A DNA stretch of 64,000 nucleotides from CBDCVO01 sp965223085 (GTDB lineage Bacteria > Pseudomonadota > Gammaproteobacteria > Ga0077536). Below the pieces are notes generated by a model, which did not search any database, had not been told where the DNA came from, and saw nothing but the letters and a program-made list of their open reading frames with translations. Below are positions 33,819 through 43,313 of this stretch, piece by piece. Numbering within the stretch: position 1 is the first letter of the stretch; each line of letters starts with the position of its first letter. The stretch is taken from contig OZ244981.1 in NCBI GenBank assembly GCA_965223085.1, positions 1,674,001-1,738,000 of the forward strand. The letters run 5' to 3'. A program made the position numbers and the translations under genes.

Positions 33819-35249
33819 TTACTCCTGATCGGTATTCAAACCGAGACGGGTGATTTTGCTATAGAGCGTGGTGCGATTTACGTTCAGCAAGCGCGCGGTC
33901 TTGCTGAGATTCCCACGGCAGTGTGCGAGTGCAGTGGCTATATAGCGTTTCTCCAGCGCGGTGATTTCTTCGTCTAAGCGAAATCCCGGTTCTCGGATGC
34001 GCGCGAGCAGATCGTCTAGGTGAGGTGTCGGCCGTTCGTATTCGGGTTGAAAAATTTGCGTCTCGAGCTCAGCGCGTACTTGCGCGGCGCCAAGGCACTG
34101 TCCGTGATACTTCGTACCTAAGCGTATGCAGATATTGCGGAGTTCCCGAACATTACCGGGATAGTGATAATTTCTCAGCGTCGTTTGCGCTTCCTCGTCT
34201 AACGAGAACGGTCCTAAGGTGCTGGCGTATTGTTGTTGGAAGTGCTCGAGTAACTCCAAACAGTCATCGCCACGTTGTCGTAAGGGCGGCACACTGATGG
34301 TCAGGACGCTCAAGCGGTGAAAGAGATCGGCTCGAAACGTGCCTGCCCGTGTAGCATCACCCAAATCGCGATTTGTGGCTGCGATTACGCGGCAAGCTGC
34401 TCGGCGTGCGCGGGTCTCACCGAGCCGATAATATTCACCGTTCTCTAACACCCGCAGTAATTTTGCTTGTAAGGCGGGAGGTATTTCGCCGACTTCATCT
34501 AAAACCAAAGTACCCTGTGCGGCCTCTTCGAAAAACCCGCGGCGCGCGCTGTCAGCACCGGTGTAGGCGCCGCGCTCGTGCCCGAATAGCTGCGCATCCA
34601 GGAGCTCGGCGTTCAGCGCGGCACAGTTAACCGTTAGCAGAGGTTGATCCGCGCGGCGGCTCGCTTCGTGCAGACCTATGGCGACGAGTTCTTTGCCGCT
34701 ACCTGACTCGCCGGCGATGAGAATGGGAAACGGGGACGCTGCGAATTGTTTGATCGAGGCCCGCAAAGTTTGCATGGGCGCACTGTTGCCGCGTAGCCGT
34801 TCGAGTGGACTCGTAGCAGCCGTCGCCTGCGCCGTCTCGACTTCCAACAGCATGTGCTGATGCTGCAAGCGCGCACGCAGCAGCTCCGCACTACAGGGTT
34901 TGGGCACGAAGTCGACCGCGCCTAAGGTCAACGCATGATGAATATTGGCGCGCTCGTTCTGCCCCGACAGCACGAGTATTTTCATATGGCGGTTGGCGCC
35001 GAGCAATTCGGTGATCAGGGCGAAACCTTCTGTCGGTGTGTGGGGGTGTGGTGGTAGGCCCAGATCGACCAACGCGAGCGACGGTGGTGCCGTTAGGGAA
35101 GCTAATAATTCCTTGGTTTGCGGGCGTGATTGGGTTGTAAATACTTCAAAGTCGCTTTTTAGCGCGAAGCTCAACGCTTCGACGATTAGCGGATCGTCGT
35201 CGACCAAAATTAGACCAGGACGTGTGTTCGGTGCGGGTTCAGTATTCAT
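33819..35249 (-). CDS. sigma-54-dependent response regulator (NtrC type)
   Basis: Start is at ATG 35249 (MNTEPAPNTRP), though 18 bp more are open. The 476-residue protein has a receiver (residues 12-130) with Asp17-19 and phosphoacceptor Asp62 (LALVDLGLP), and Lys near the fourth strand end in VPKPCS. The AAA+ core has Walker A GESGSGKE and the sigma-54 loop GAYTGA, a functional variant of GAFTGA, with Walker B TLVLDEVGEIP. The C-terminal Fis-type helix-turn-helix is GNLSKTARLLNVNRTTLYSK. It heads the pilus operon and resembles PrsR-type regulators. Its likely kinase is at 19528-21255. Confidence 0.9.
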   Translation of the reverse strand: MNTEPAPNTRPGLILVDDDPLIVEALSFALKSDFEVFTTQSRPQTKELLASLTAPPSLALVDLGLPPHPHTPTEGFALITELLGANRHMKILVLSGQNERANIHHALTLGAVDFVPKPCSAELLRARLQHQHMLLEVETAQATAATSPLERLRGNSAPMQTLRASIKQFAASPFPILIAGESGSGKELVAIGLHEASRRADQPLLTVNCAALNAELLDAQLFGHERGAYTGADSARRGFFEEAAQGTLVLDEVGEIPPALQAKLLRVLENGEYYRLGETRARRAACRVIAATNRDLGDATRAGTFRADLFHRLSVLTISVPPLRQRGDDCLELLEHFQQQYASTLGPFSLDEEAQTTLRNYHYPGNVRELRNICIRLGTKYHGQCLGAAQVRAELETQIFQPEYERPTPHLDDLLARIREPGFRLDEEITALEKRYIATALAHCRGNLSKTARLLNVNRTTLYSKITRLGLNTDQE

Positions 35250-35277
35250 TCGCGTGATGGCACCCATGAATGTGTGC

Positions 35278-36135
35278 TCACGTAGTCGGTGCCAAGCCGA
35301 GGTTACGGCAGATGGCTAGCGACGCTTCATGTTGATTCATAGTATAGAAATGTAAGCCCGGAGCACCACGTTCCAGCAAGCGCTCGCACAAGGCCGTGGT
35401 CACGTCGATACCGAATTCTCGGATCGCTTTGCGGTCGTCACCGAAGTCGCGCAAACGCTTTACGATCCAGCGCGGCACTTCGGCCCCACACATGTCCGAA
35501 AACCGCATCAGTTGGGTAACGTTAATGATAGGCATGACACCGGCGACGATCGGGATCTGCAGGCCCCGACTGCGACAGGTATCGATAAAGCGGAAATAAG
35601 CATCAGGGTTGTAAAAATATTGGGTAATGGCGCTGTTTGCGCCAGCTTCTACTTTGCGCTGGAAATTATCGAGATCAGCGTGCGCAGACGGCGCTTGCGG
35701 ATGAAATTCGGGATACGCCGCGACGCTAAGCTGGAAGCGGTCGCCCGTTTCTGCGCGGATGAATTCCACGAGTTCGTTGGCATAGCGTAATTCACCAAAA
35801 CCAGTTAGACCCGACGGCATGTCGCCACGCAGCGCAACGACCCGCTTGATGCCAGCTTCAGCGTAGTGCCGCAAGACCTCTTTGATCTCGTGCAACGGTG
35901 TACCGATGCACGATAGATGTGGTGCGCTATCGATGCCGGTCGCCTTACGTATATCTAGTACCGTCTCCAGGGTGAGTTCCCGCGTACTGCCGCCCGCGCC
36001 GAAAGTTACGGAAAAGAATTCGGGATTCGCTTGGGCGAGCTCGGTGCGGGTGGTGTAGAGTTTGCCGACCGCCTCCGGCGTGCGCGGTGGAAAAAATTCA
36101 AAACTGATGGCCGCAGTGGTTGTCTGGCTCGTCAT
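35278..36135 (-). CDS. metF: methylenetetrahydrofolate reductase
   Basis: The 285-residue enzyme begins SFEFFPPRTPEAVGKLY, with FSVTFGAGGSTRELTL and CIGTP typical of MetF. It reduces 5,10-methylene-THF to 5-methyl-THF with FAD for methionine synthesis. It lies upstream of and co-directional with the pilus operon, with 28 bp between stop and the regulator start, so read-through is possible. No MetE or MetH is nearby. Confidence 0.95.
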   Translation of the reverse strand: MTSQTTTAAISFEFFPPRTPEAVGKLYTTRTELAQANPEFFSVTFGAGGSTRELTLETVLDIRKATGIDSAPHLSCIGTPLHEIKEVLRHYAEAGIKRVVALRGDMPSGLTGFGELRYANELVEFIRAETGDRFQLSVAAYPEFHPQAPSAHADLDNFQRKVEAGANSAITQYFYNPDAYFRFIDTCRSRGLQIPIVAGVMPIINVTQLMRFSDMCGAEVPRWIVKRLRDFGDDRKAIREFGIDVTTALCERLLERGAPGLHFYTMNQHEASLAICRNLGLAPTT

Positions 36136-36836
36136 GATTGGCGCTACCTCATCAGTGCCACGGGCTGCGTCATATCAGCAAACAGAAGCGTCTTCCCCAG
36201 GCCAAATCGGTGCCCTTTGGACGTCACCCACATCATAAAATATTTCTTGTTTTTTATATACATGTTACTTATAGCTAAAGCGTGAGCGTAACCTTAATGA
36301 AACACGGCGATGCGGATCGCCGGGCGTGACAGATACGATTGCTTCAGGGTGTTACGCGCGGCGTGCGATGTGGGCGGTGTTCATCCTTGAACTCCTTTGG
36401 TGTAGATCGTTTGAATATGACTCAGCTGCGCAGCGCCCTGCCACGCTCAGCCTACTGTGCGCTTACCTCTGCACCATGTCAACGTATCCGGGGTCAACGC
36501 ATGCGGGGCTGACCCGACTACGCCGACGGTGTACGGCGGGCGCGATACCCACAGACCTCGCGTCGCGGTGGCGGCGCCAGCGCCCAAGATTTGCCGGCCC
36601 GGTTTGCTCCCATGTAGACTCCGCTCTACCGCGACGCCTTGAGAATCAAACTTCGCCCGTCGTTTTCGAAAGGACGCCAGCAACGCCAAGTGGACGATTG
36701 CAATCAACCTGGACGTCTCCCAGTTCTTAGTGCCGCCGTTATGGGTATGCGTGGGTGGGATTTCATGAGGGTGGGGATCCTCGACCGCGCTTGGGGAACC
36801 GCATTGGGTCCCCTAGGTTTTAGGGAGCAATAACGC
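36136..36836. other. 701-bp gap between divergent metF and tkt
   Basis: No gene is supported; open frames here lack family resemblance. On the metF side is an AT-rich run (36238-36290) suitable for a promoter, followed in the metF direction by about 100 nt with three small stems: CCAAA/TTTGG, GAAG/CTTC and GCTG/CAGC. No known riboswitch class was recognised. A perfect hairpin CGGCGAT-GCGG-ATCGCCG lies at 36305-36322 without a T-run. The tkt side has a ribosome binding site AGGGAG before the start. Confidence 0.5.
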
Positions 36837-38885
36837 ATGAACACCTCGTCTGGGTACCCAACAGATGCAGCGCGCGACATCGAGCGCCGAGAGCTCGCCA
36901 ACGCCCTTCGTGTGCTCGCGATGGACGCCGTGCAAACCGCCAATTCTGGGCACCCCGGTGCCCCCATGGGCATGGCAGATATTTGCGAAGTCTTGTGGCG
37001 AGATTATTTGCACCACAATCCAGCCAATCCACACTGGCCCAATCGTGATCGATTCGTACTTTCGAATGGCCACGGGTCTATGCTGCTCTACGCGTTGCTG
37101 CATTTATCGGGATATGACCTATCGTTGCAGGACCTCAAGGGGTTTCGGCAACTCGGATCGAAAACGCCGGGGCATCCAGAATACGGCCACACACCTGGTG
37201 TTGAGACCACGACCGGCCCGCTCGGTCAGGGTTTGGCGAACGCAGTTGGCATGGCGATAGCGGAACAAGTGCTCGCCGCACACTTCAATCGCCCCGGGTT
37301 TGAGATCGTCGACCACCACACCTATGTGTGTTTGGGTGACGGTTGTTTGATGGAGGGTATTTCTCACGAAGCGTGTTCGCTCGCGGGCACCCTGGGATTG
37401 CACAAACTTATCGCTATCTATGATGACAATCACATTTCCATCGACGGGGACGTGAGTGCTTGGTTTACTGACGACACGCCCGCGCGTTTTCGCGCCTATG
37501 GTTGGCAAGTCATCGAAGCTGTCGATGGTCATGATGCGCAGGCCGTCGGCGCGGCGCTCGCTAACGCCCGCAACGGGGCAGATAAACCCACGCTCATTTG
37601 CTGTCGTACGGTGATTGGTTATGGCGCGCCAACCAAGCAAGGTACTGCGGCGTGTCACGGTGCGGCGTTGGGCGAGCAGGAGGTCGCGGCCGCGCGCGAG
37701 CGACTTGGGTGGGCTCATGCGCCGTTTGAAATCCCGGCAGCCGTTGTTCGTGCCTGGAACGCACGCGCCCGCGGTGCCGCCCTGGAACGCGATTGGCAAG
37801 AACTGTTTGACGCCTATGACACTGTTCACCCCGAGCTCGCCTCAGAATTTGCTCGGCGTATCGAGGGTGCGTTGCCAGCGAATTGGTCAACCGAGGCCGC
37901 CGCCGCGGCGCATGCCTTAACCACGGAAACCAAAGCACTCGCGACGCGCAAAGCGTCCCAGCTTAGCTTGGATGCTGTGGGTCAAATCTTGCCAGAACTA
38001 TTTGGTGGGTCGGCGGATTTAACCGAATCCAACTTGACGTTTTGGTACGGTTCAAAGGCCATCAGCGCGGCCGAGCCGAGCGGTAATTATCTCTACTATG
38101 GGGTGCGCGAATTTGCCATGGGTGCGATCATGAATGGGCTCGCCCTGCACGGGGGATTCATTCCCTATGGTGGTACGTTTCTCGTGTTCTCCGATTATGC
38201 GCGCAACGCCGTGCGCATGGCGGCTTTGATGAATTTAGGGGTGATTTATGTCTTCACTCACGATTCGATTGGCTTAGGTGAAGACGGGCCGACGCATCAG
38301 CCGATCGAACAGACCGCGTCGCTACGGCTCATTCCAAACTGCACAGTATGGCGACCGTGCGATAGCGCAGAGACAGCCGTGGCCTGGCGGGCCGCGATCG
38401 AACGTCGAGATGGCCCCAGTTGTCTACTGCTTTCCCGCCAAGCATTGATGCCGCAGGCGCGTCCGACCGCGGCGATGGAGAATGTCCAGCGGGGCGGGTA
38501 TATTTTGCTAGAGCCGAATGATGAAGTGCGCGCGCTCGTGCTCGCGACGGGCTCTGAGGTAGAAGTGGCCCGGGTGGTCGTTAGGGCCTTGAACGAACAG
38601 CGGCGCGGCGTGCGTTTGGTATCGATGCCGGCCGTTGATGTGTTTGCACAGCAAGACGCTAGTTACCGCGAGCGTGTATTACCGCGGAACGTAAGAGCCC
38701 GTGTCGCGATCGAAGCCGGCGCCAGCGATCCTTGGTATCGTTATGTTGGTCTCGACGGGGACGTGATCGGCATGGATGAATTCGGTGCTTCTGCCCCCGG
38801 CGCTGCGTTATTCAAACATTTCGGTTTCACGGCCGATGCAATCACTGCGAGGATCTTGGCTTACCTCGACGGCATAAGTCTGTAA
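36837..38885 (+). CDS. tkt: transketolase
   Basis: The 682-residue enzyme starts 9 bp after AGGGAG. The thiamine diphosphate motif GDGCLMEGISHEACSLAG...DDN is present, as are NSGHPGAPMGMADI, LSNGHGSMLLYALLH and HDSIGLGEDGPTHQP, with the catalytic His residues. It serves the Calvin cycle and pentose phosphate pathway. It is first of a cluster tkt-gap-pgk-pyk in one direction. Confidence 0.97.
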   Translation: MNTSSGYPTDAARDIERRELANALRVLAMDAVQTANSGHPGAPMGMADICEVLWRDYLHHNPANPHWPNRDRFVLSNGHGSMLLYALLHLSGYDLSLQDLKGFRQLGSKTPGHPEYGHTPGVETTTGPLGQGLANAVGMAIAEQVLAAHFNRPGFEIVDHHTYVCLGDGCLMEGISHEACSLAGTLGLHKLIAIYDDNHISIDGDVSAWFTDDTPARFRAYGWQVIEAVDGHDAQAVGAALANARNGADKPTLICCRTVIGYGAPTKQGTAACHGAALGEQEVAAARERLGWAHAPFEIPAAVVRAWNARARGAALERDWQELFDAYDTVHPELASEFARRIEGALPANWSTEAAAAAHALTTETKALATRKASQLSLDAVGQILPELFGGSADLTESNLTFWYGSKAISAAEPSGNYLYYGVREFAMGAIMNGLALHGGFIPYGGTFLVFSDYARNAVRMAALMNLGVIYVFTHDSIGLGEDGPTHQPIEQTASLRLIPNCTVWRPCDSAETAVAWRAAIERRDGPSCLLLSRQALMPQARPTAAMENVQRGGYILLEPNDEVRALVLATGSEVEVARVVVRALNEQRRGVRLVSMPAVDVFAQQDASYRERVLPRNVRARVAIEAGASDPWYRYVGLDGDVIGMDEFGASAPGAALFKHFGFTADAITARILAYLDGISL

Positions 38886-38918
38886 GTCAGGTCTACATAC
38901 GAATTTGCGGGAGAACTT

Positions 38919-39935
38919 ATGATGACAGTAAAGGTGGGAATTAATGGCTATGGGCGCATCGGGCGCAATGTCTTGCGAGCGCTGTTTGAGGCCGATCGAA
39001 CCGGAGAGCTTGAGATCGTCGCGATCAATGACCTCGCCGATGCCAATACGAATGCCCATCTTACTTGTTTCGACACTGCGCACGGGAAATTTCCCGGTAC
39101 CGTAGCGGTGGAAGGTGAACAAATGGTCGTCAACGGTAATGCGATCAAGGTTTTCAGCGAACGTGACCCGGCTAAGCTACCATGGGGCGCGCTCGGTGTC
39201 GATGTCGTGCATGAATGTACTGGTATTTTTACAACTCGAGATAAGGCCGGCTTGCACTTGCAGGCGGGCGCAAAAAAAGTGTTGATCTCCGCACCAGCCG
39301 GCAAAGACGTGGATGCGACGATCGTCTATGGGGTTAACCATAAAAGTCTCAAAGCCTCCGATCAGATTATTTCCAACGCCTCGTGCACGACGAATTGTCT
39401 GGCACCATTGGTCAAACCCCTGCATGAGAATCTCGGCGTGGTCGCTGGTTTAATGACCACAGTGCATGCTTATACAAACGATCAGGTGTTGACCGATGTT
39501 TTTCACAAAGATTTGCGCCGCGCGCGTGCCGCTGCGCAGTCCATGATCCCGACAAAAACCGGCGCGGCGGCGGCGGTTGGCTTAGTGTTACCCGACCTCA
39601 ATGGCAAGCTCGATGGGCTCGCCGTGCGCGTCCCGACGATCAACGTTTCTTTAGTTGACCTCACGTTCACGGCTGCGCGTGCTACCGATAAAGATGAAAT
39701 TACCAAGATTATGCGGGCAGCCGCGCAGGGAGAACTCAACGGCGTACTTGCGGTTAATGAGCAACCCTTGGTATCGATAGATTTCAATCACGATGCATCG
39801 TCGTCGATATTCGAAGCGTCGGAGACGAAAGTCATTGGCGGCACGTTGGTAAAGGTCATGTCTTGGTATGACAACGAATGGGGTTTCTCGAATCGCATGA
39901 TCGATACCACGCTAGCGATGATGGCGGCGACATAG
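38919..39935 (+). CDS. gap: glyceraldehyde-3-phosphate dehydrogenase, type I
   Basis: The 338-residue enzyme has GINGYGRIGRN at the NAD-binding fold, catalytic Cys near position 155 in SNASCTTNCLAP, and the HAYTNDQ segment. After the dinucleotide fold it has VAINDL, with Asp in the position that favours NAD. Placed 33 bp after tkt, with pgk starting 2 bp after its stop, it works in glycolysis or the Calvin cycle. Two ATGs in a row (38919, 38922) give alternative starts. Confidence 0.96.
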   Translation: MMTVKVGINGYGRIGRNVLRALFEADRTGELEIVAINDLADANTNAHLTCFDTAHGKFPGTVAVEGEQMVVNGNAIKVFSERDPAKLPWGALGVDVVHECTGIFTTRDKAGLHLQAGAKKVLISAPAGKDVDATIVYGVNHKSLKASDQIISNASCTTNCLAPLVKPLHENLGVVAGLMTTVHAYTNDQVLTDVFHKDLRRARAAAQSMIPTKTGAAAAVGLVLPDLNGKLDGLAVRVPTINVSLVDLTFTAARATDKDEITKIMRAAAQGELNGVLAVNEQPLVSIDFNHDASSSIFEASETKVIGGTLVKVMSWYDNEWGFSNRMIDTTLAMMAAT

Positions 39936-39937
39936 TG

Positions 39938-41116
39938 ATGTTGTCGATGGATGATTGTGAGCTCGCCGGCAAGCGAGTCCTGATCCGCGAAGACTTCAAC
40001 GTGCCCCTGAAAGACGGGGTTATTAGCGACGATACCCGCCTGCGTCGTGCGTTGCCGACCATCAACAAGGCGTTGGCGGCTAAAGCGCGCGTCGTTTTGA
40101 TCTCTCATCTAGGCCGCCCCCAGGAAGGCGCGATCGATCCGGCGATGTCCCTCGCACCGGTAGCCAAAGCCTTGGGGGATTTGGTGGCGCAACCGGTACG
40201 GTTTTGTCCGAGTTGGCTCGATGGCGTGGACGTCGCGCCCGGCGAAATCGCACTCGGTGAGAATGTGCGTTTTCTGCTCGGCGAGAAGAAAAACGATGAA
40301 GGTTTGGCAAAACGGATGGCGGCGCAGTGTGATGTTTTTGTGATGGACGCGTTCGCGACCGCGCATCGTGCCCATGCTTCGACCCACGGGGTTGCGAAGT
40401 TTGCTGCCAGTGCCTGCGCCGGACCTTTGATGAAAGCGGAAATCGACGCTTTGGCACACGCGCTAGACGAACCGCGCCGGCCTTTGGTGGCCATTGTCGG
40501 CGGCTCGAAAGTATCAACGAAGCTCGAAGTGTTGGCAGCTTTGGTTGACAAAGTCGACCAACTGATCGTCGGTGGTGGCATTGCGAACACGTTTCTCAAG
40601 GCGGCCGGTTACGAGATCGGCAATTCTTTGTGCGAAGACGACATGGTCGATACGGCGAGCGAGATCATGGCGGCCGCAACAGCGCGCGGTGCCGAGATCC
40701 CGCTACCCACTGATGTCAAGTGCGGTAAAGCTTTCGATGAACAGACTCAAGCTACGACGCGCGGTATCGAGGAGCTCGCCGAGGATGACATGATCATGGA
40801 TATCGGCCCGCAGACGAGTGCGCGTTTTGCGGCGTTATTGAGTGGTGCTGGGACTATCGTCTGGAACGGCCCCCTGGGCGTGTTCGAATTCGAGCAATTC
40901 GCGGCCGGTACCGAAACCTTGGCGCGTGCGGTGGCCGAATCCGCGGCTTTTTCCATCGCCGGTGGTGGCGATACTTTGGCAGCGATCGCAAAATTCGAGA
41001 TCAGCGATCGAATTTCCTATATCTCGACCGCAGGTGGGGCGTTCCTCGAATACCTCGAAGGCAAGACTTTGCCGGCGGTCGAGATTTTGATGGCGCGCAG
41101 CGGGAAGCCCGAGTAG
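39938..41116 (+). CDS. pgk: phosphoglycerate kinase
   Basis: The start is at ATG 39938 or 39947, right after gap; a longer frame overlaps gap. The 392-residue enzyme begins LAGKRVLIREDFNVPLKDG, with ISHLGRP, VAIVGGSKVSTKL and GPLGVFE in order. It interconverts 1,3-bisphosphoglycerate and 3-phosphoglycerate with ATP. Translational coupling to gap is likely. Confidence 0.96.
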   Translation: MLSMDDCELAGKRVLIREDFNVPLKDGVISDDTRLRRALPTINKALAAKARVVLISHLGRPQEGAIDPAMSLAPVAKALGDLVAQPVRFCPSWLDGVDVAPGEIALGENVRFLLGEKKNDEGLAKRMAAQCDVFVMDAFATAHRAHASTHGVAKFAASACAGPLMKAEIDALAHALDEPRRPLVAIVGGSKVSTKLEVLAALVDKVDQLIVGGGIANTFLKAAGYEIGNSLCEDDMVDTASEIMAAATARGAEIPLPTDVKCGKAFDEQTQATTRGIEELAEDDMIMDIGPQTSARFAALLSGAGTIVWNGPLGVFEFEQFAAGTETLARAVAESAAFSIAGGGDTLAAIAKFEISDRISYISTAGGAFLEYLEGKTLPAVEILMARSGKPE

Positions 41117-41242
41117 CGGATGCTACGATTATTTGCACGCCATTTTGTCACCGCCGCGAGTTATTCTGCGCTACGCAGATCACTTAGTAGCGCCGTAAAT
41201 GTCTGCTATTAACACCCGCCCGCCTGACACGGAATAAGGCCT

Positions 41243-42685
41243 ATGCGACGTACAAAAATTGTCGTCACGCTAGGTCCGGCGACCGACAAACCGAGCGTAT
41301 TGACGGATCTGCTAGGCGCCGGTCTTGACTGTGCGCGGCTAAATTATTCGCATGGCGAGGCAGCCGACCACGCGCGTCGCGCGCGAGCACTGCGCAAGGC
41401 TGCGCGCCGACACGGACGTGAGGTTTCCGTTATTGCCGACTTGCAGGGCCCCAAGATCCGCATCGCACGTTTTCGCAATGGCCCCATAACGCTAGAGGAA
41501 GGTGACGAGTTCATCATCGATGTCGGTTTACCTGTTGACGCAGGTAACGATCATCACGTCGGTTGTACTTATAAGGCGCTGCCGCAGGATGTTAAGCGCG
41601 GCGACAATCTGCTCATCGACGACGGGCGGATTATCTTGCACGTTGAACGTGTGGACGGCATGGCAATCGAGACGGTCGTCCTTATGGGTGGCGAGTTGTC
41701 CGATAACAAAGGCATTAATCGTGAAGGCGGGGGCTTATCCGCGACGGCGTTGACACGCAAAGACCGTCAAGATCTCCGTCACGCGTTAAGTATCGGTGTG
41801 GATTATATCGCCGTCTCCTTTCCGCGCTGTGCTGCAGATATCGAGAACGCGCATCGCCTGATCGAAAATGCCGATGCCAGCGCAGGAATTGTCGCGAAGA
41901 TCGAACGTGCGGAAGCAGTCGACGCGGCCGAAGAGATCATCGCGGTGTCCGATGGGATCATGGTTGCGCGTGGTGATCTCGGCGTCGAGATCGGGGATTC
42001 GAGGTTGCCTCCTGTGCAGAAAGAGTTGATCGATGCCGCTCGTGAACAACATAAATTTGTGATCACGGCGACGCAAATGATGAACTCGATGATCGAAAGC
42101 CCGATGCCGACTCGCGCCGAAGTGTTCGATGTTGCGAATGCTGTTCTCGACGGCACCGACGCGGTGATGCTTTCGGGTGAGACTAGTATCGGCAAATATC
42201 CCGCGCGGGCGGTGAGCGCAATGGCACGCGTATGCATAGAAGCCGAAAAGCAATGGACTAAAACCGAAACGCGACTCCTGCTCGATGACGCCTTCGAACG
42301 GGTCGACCGTGCGATCGCGGTGTCTGCGATTTATTGTGCTAATCGCCTCGGGGTAACAGCTATTGCGGCTTTGACCGAATCCGGCGCCACGACGCGGTGG
42401 ATGTCACGAATAAATACCGACATTCCGATATTTGCGGTTTCGCCGAATCTAAGTACTTTGCGCCAAGTAACGCTGTACCGTGGTGTCTACCCGATTCAAT
42501 TTGACGTCGCCAAGATCCCCTACACTGAAGTGACCCGCGAAGTGCTCGAATGTTTGCTCGAATTCAAGGCAGTAGCGGAGGGTGACAAAGTGATTATTAC
42601 TAAAGGAGATCTCATCGGTCATACTGGCGGCACGAACGGTATGAAAATTGTCACCGTTGGTGACTTCATCGAGCACGTCGGATAG
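41243..42685 (+). CDS. pyk: pyruvate kinase
   Basis: The 480-residue enzyme begins RRTKIVVTLGPATDKPS, with RLNYSHGE, DLQGPKIRI, VARGDLGVEIG, TQMMNSMIESPMPTRAEVFD and GEVTSIGKYP-like SGETSIGKYPA motifs. It makes pyruvate and ATP from phosphoenolpyruvate. A 126-bp gap separates it from pgk, enough for its own promoter. It is convergent with the carbonic anhydrase gene with only 4 bp between. Confidence 0.96.
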   Translation: MRRTKIVVTLGPATDKPSVLTDLLGAGLDCARLNYSHGEAADHARRARALRKAARRHGREVSVIADLQGPKIRIARFRNGPITLEEGDEFIIDVGLPVDAGNDHHVGCTYKALPQDVKRGDNLLIDDGRIILHVERVDGMAIETVVLMGGELSDNKGINREGGGLSATALTRKDRQDLRHALSIGVDYIAVSFPRCAADIENAHRLIENADASAGIVAKIERAEAVDAAEEIIAVSDGIMVARGDLGVEIGDSRLPPVQKELIDAAREQHKFVITATQMMNSMIESPMPTRAEVFDVANAVLDGTDAVMLSGETSIGKYPARAVSAMARVCIEAEKQWTKTETRLLLDDAFERVDRAIAVSAIYCANRLGVTAIAALTESGATTRWMSRINTDIPIFAVSPNLSTLRQVTLYRGVYPIQFDVAKIPYTEVTREVLECLLEFKAVAEGDKVIITKGDLIGHTGGTNGMKIVTVGDFIEHVG

Positions 42686-42689
42686 TTAC

Positions 42690-43304
42690 CTAAGCATCGA
42701 TAAATTCAACCGCACCCGTCTCGAGCGAGTAGACCGCGCCCACGATCATCAAGCCATCTCGTTCGGCCATCTGCTCTAGCACTTGTGAGCCGTAACGCAA
42801 CGCGTTCGTGGCGCTCCTGACGTTGGAGCACACGGCTTCGGTGAATAGCTGCGCCTCATTGTGACGCAGCTCGGTGTGCAACAGGCCTTCGACGGCGGGT
42901 CGGATACGCCCAACGATCGAACGTAGGTTCGCGGATTGACTTTCGGTAGGGCGACGTAATTCATCTAAAGTAGCGGTCACGGCACCGCATTGGGTATGCC
43001 CCAGTACCACGACCAAGCGAATACCAAACTGCTCGGCCGCAAACTCAACGCTGCCGATTTGTGAGGATGCGACGACGTTGCCAGCGACCCGGATAACGAA
43101 AAGATCACCGAGCGCTTGATCGAAGACAATTTCGACTGGCACCCGCGAATCAGAACAACCCAGTACCGCGGCGATCGGCCGTTGTCCCGCAACAGACGCG
43201 ATCCGTCGTTGCTCGTGCAAGTCCATGCCCGCATGGGTTACACCGTCTACAAAACGTTGATTGCCGGAGCGTAGTCGACTGAGAGCCGCGGTGGCGGAAA
43301 TCAT
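42690..43304 (-). CDS. beta-class carbonic anhydrase
   Basis: The 204-residue enzyme has the zinc and catalytic residues: Cys and Asp-Arg in GCSDSRVP, and His and Cys in LGHTQCGAV. It interconverts CO2 and bicarbonate. Its place beside the Calvin-cycle genes suggests a supply of inorganic carbon, though it is on the opposite strand. It ends 4 bp from pyk. Confidence 0.94.
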   Translation of the reverse strand: MISATAALSRLRSGNQRFVDGVTHAGMDLHEQRRIASVAGQRPIAAVLGCSDSRVPVEIVFDQALGDLFVIRVAGNVVASSQIGSVEFAAEQFGIRLVVVLGHTQCGAVTATLDELRRPTESQSANLRSIVGRIRPAVEGLLHTELRHNEAQLFTEAVCSNVRSATNALRYGSQVLEQMAERDGLMIVGAVYSLETGAVEFIDA

Positions 43305-43313
43305 CGCTAGAAA

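Noticed and set aside
36326..36730. 134-codon frame in the gap before tkt.
   Set aside because: No family resemblance and overlapping equal frames on the other strand.
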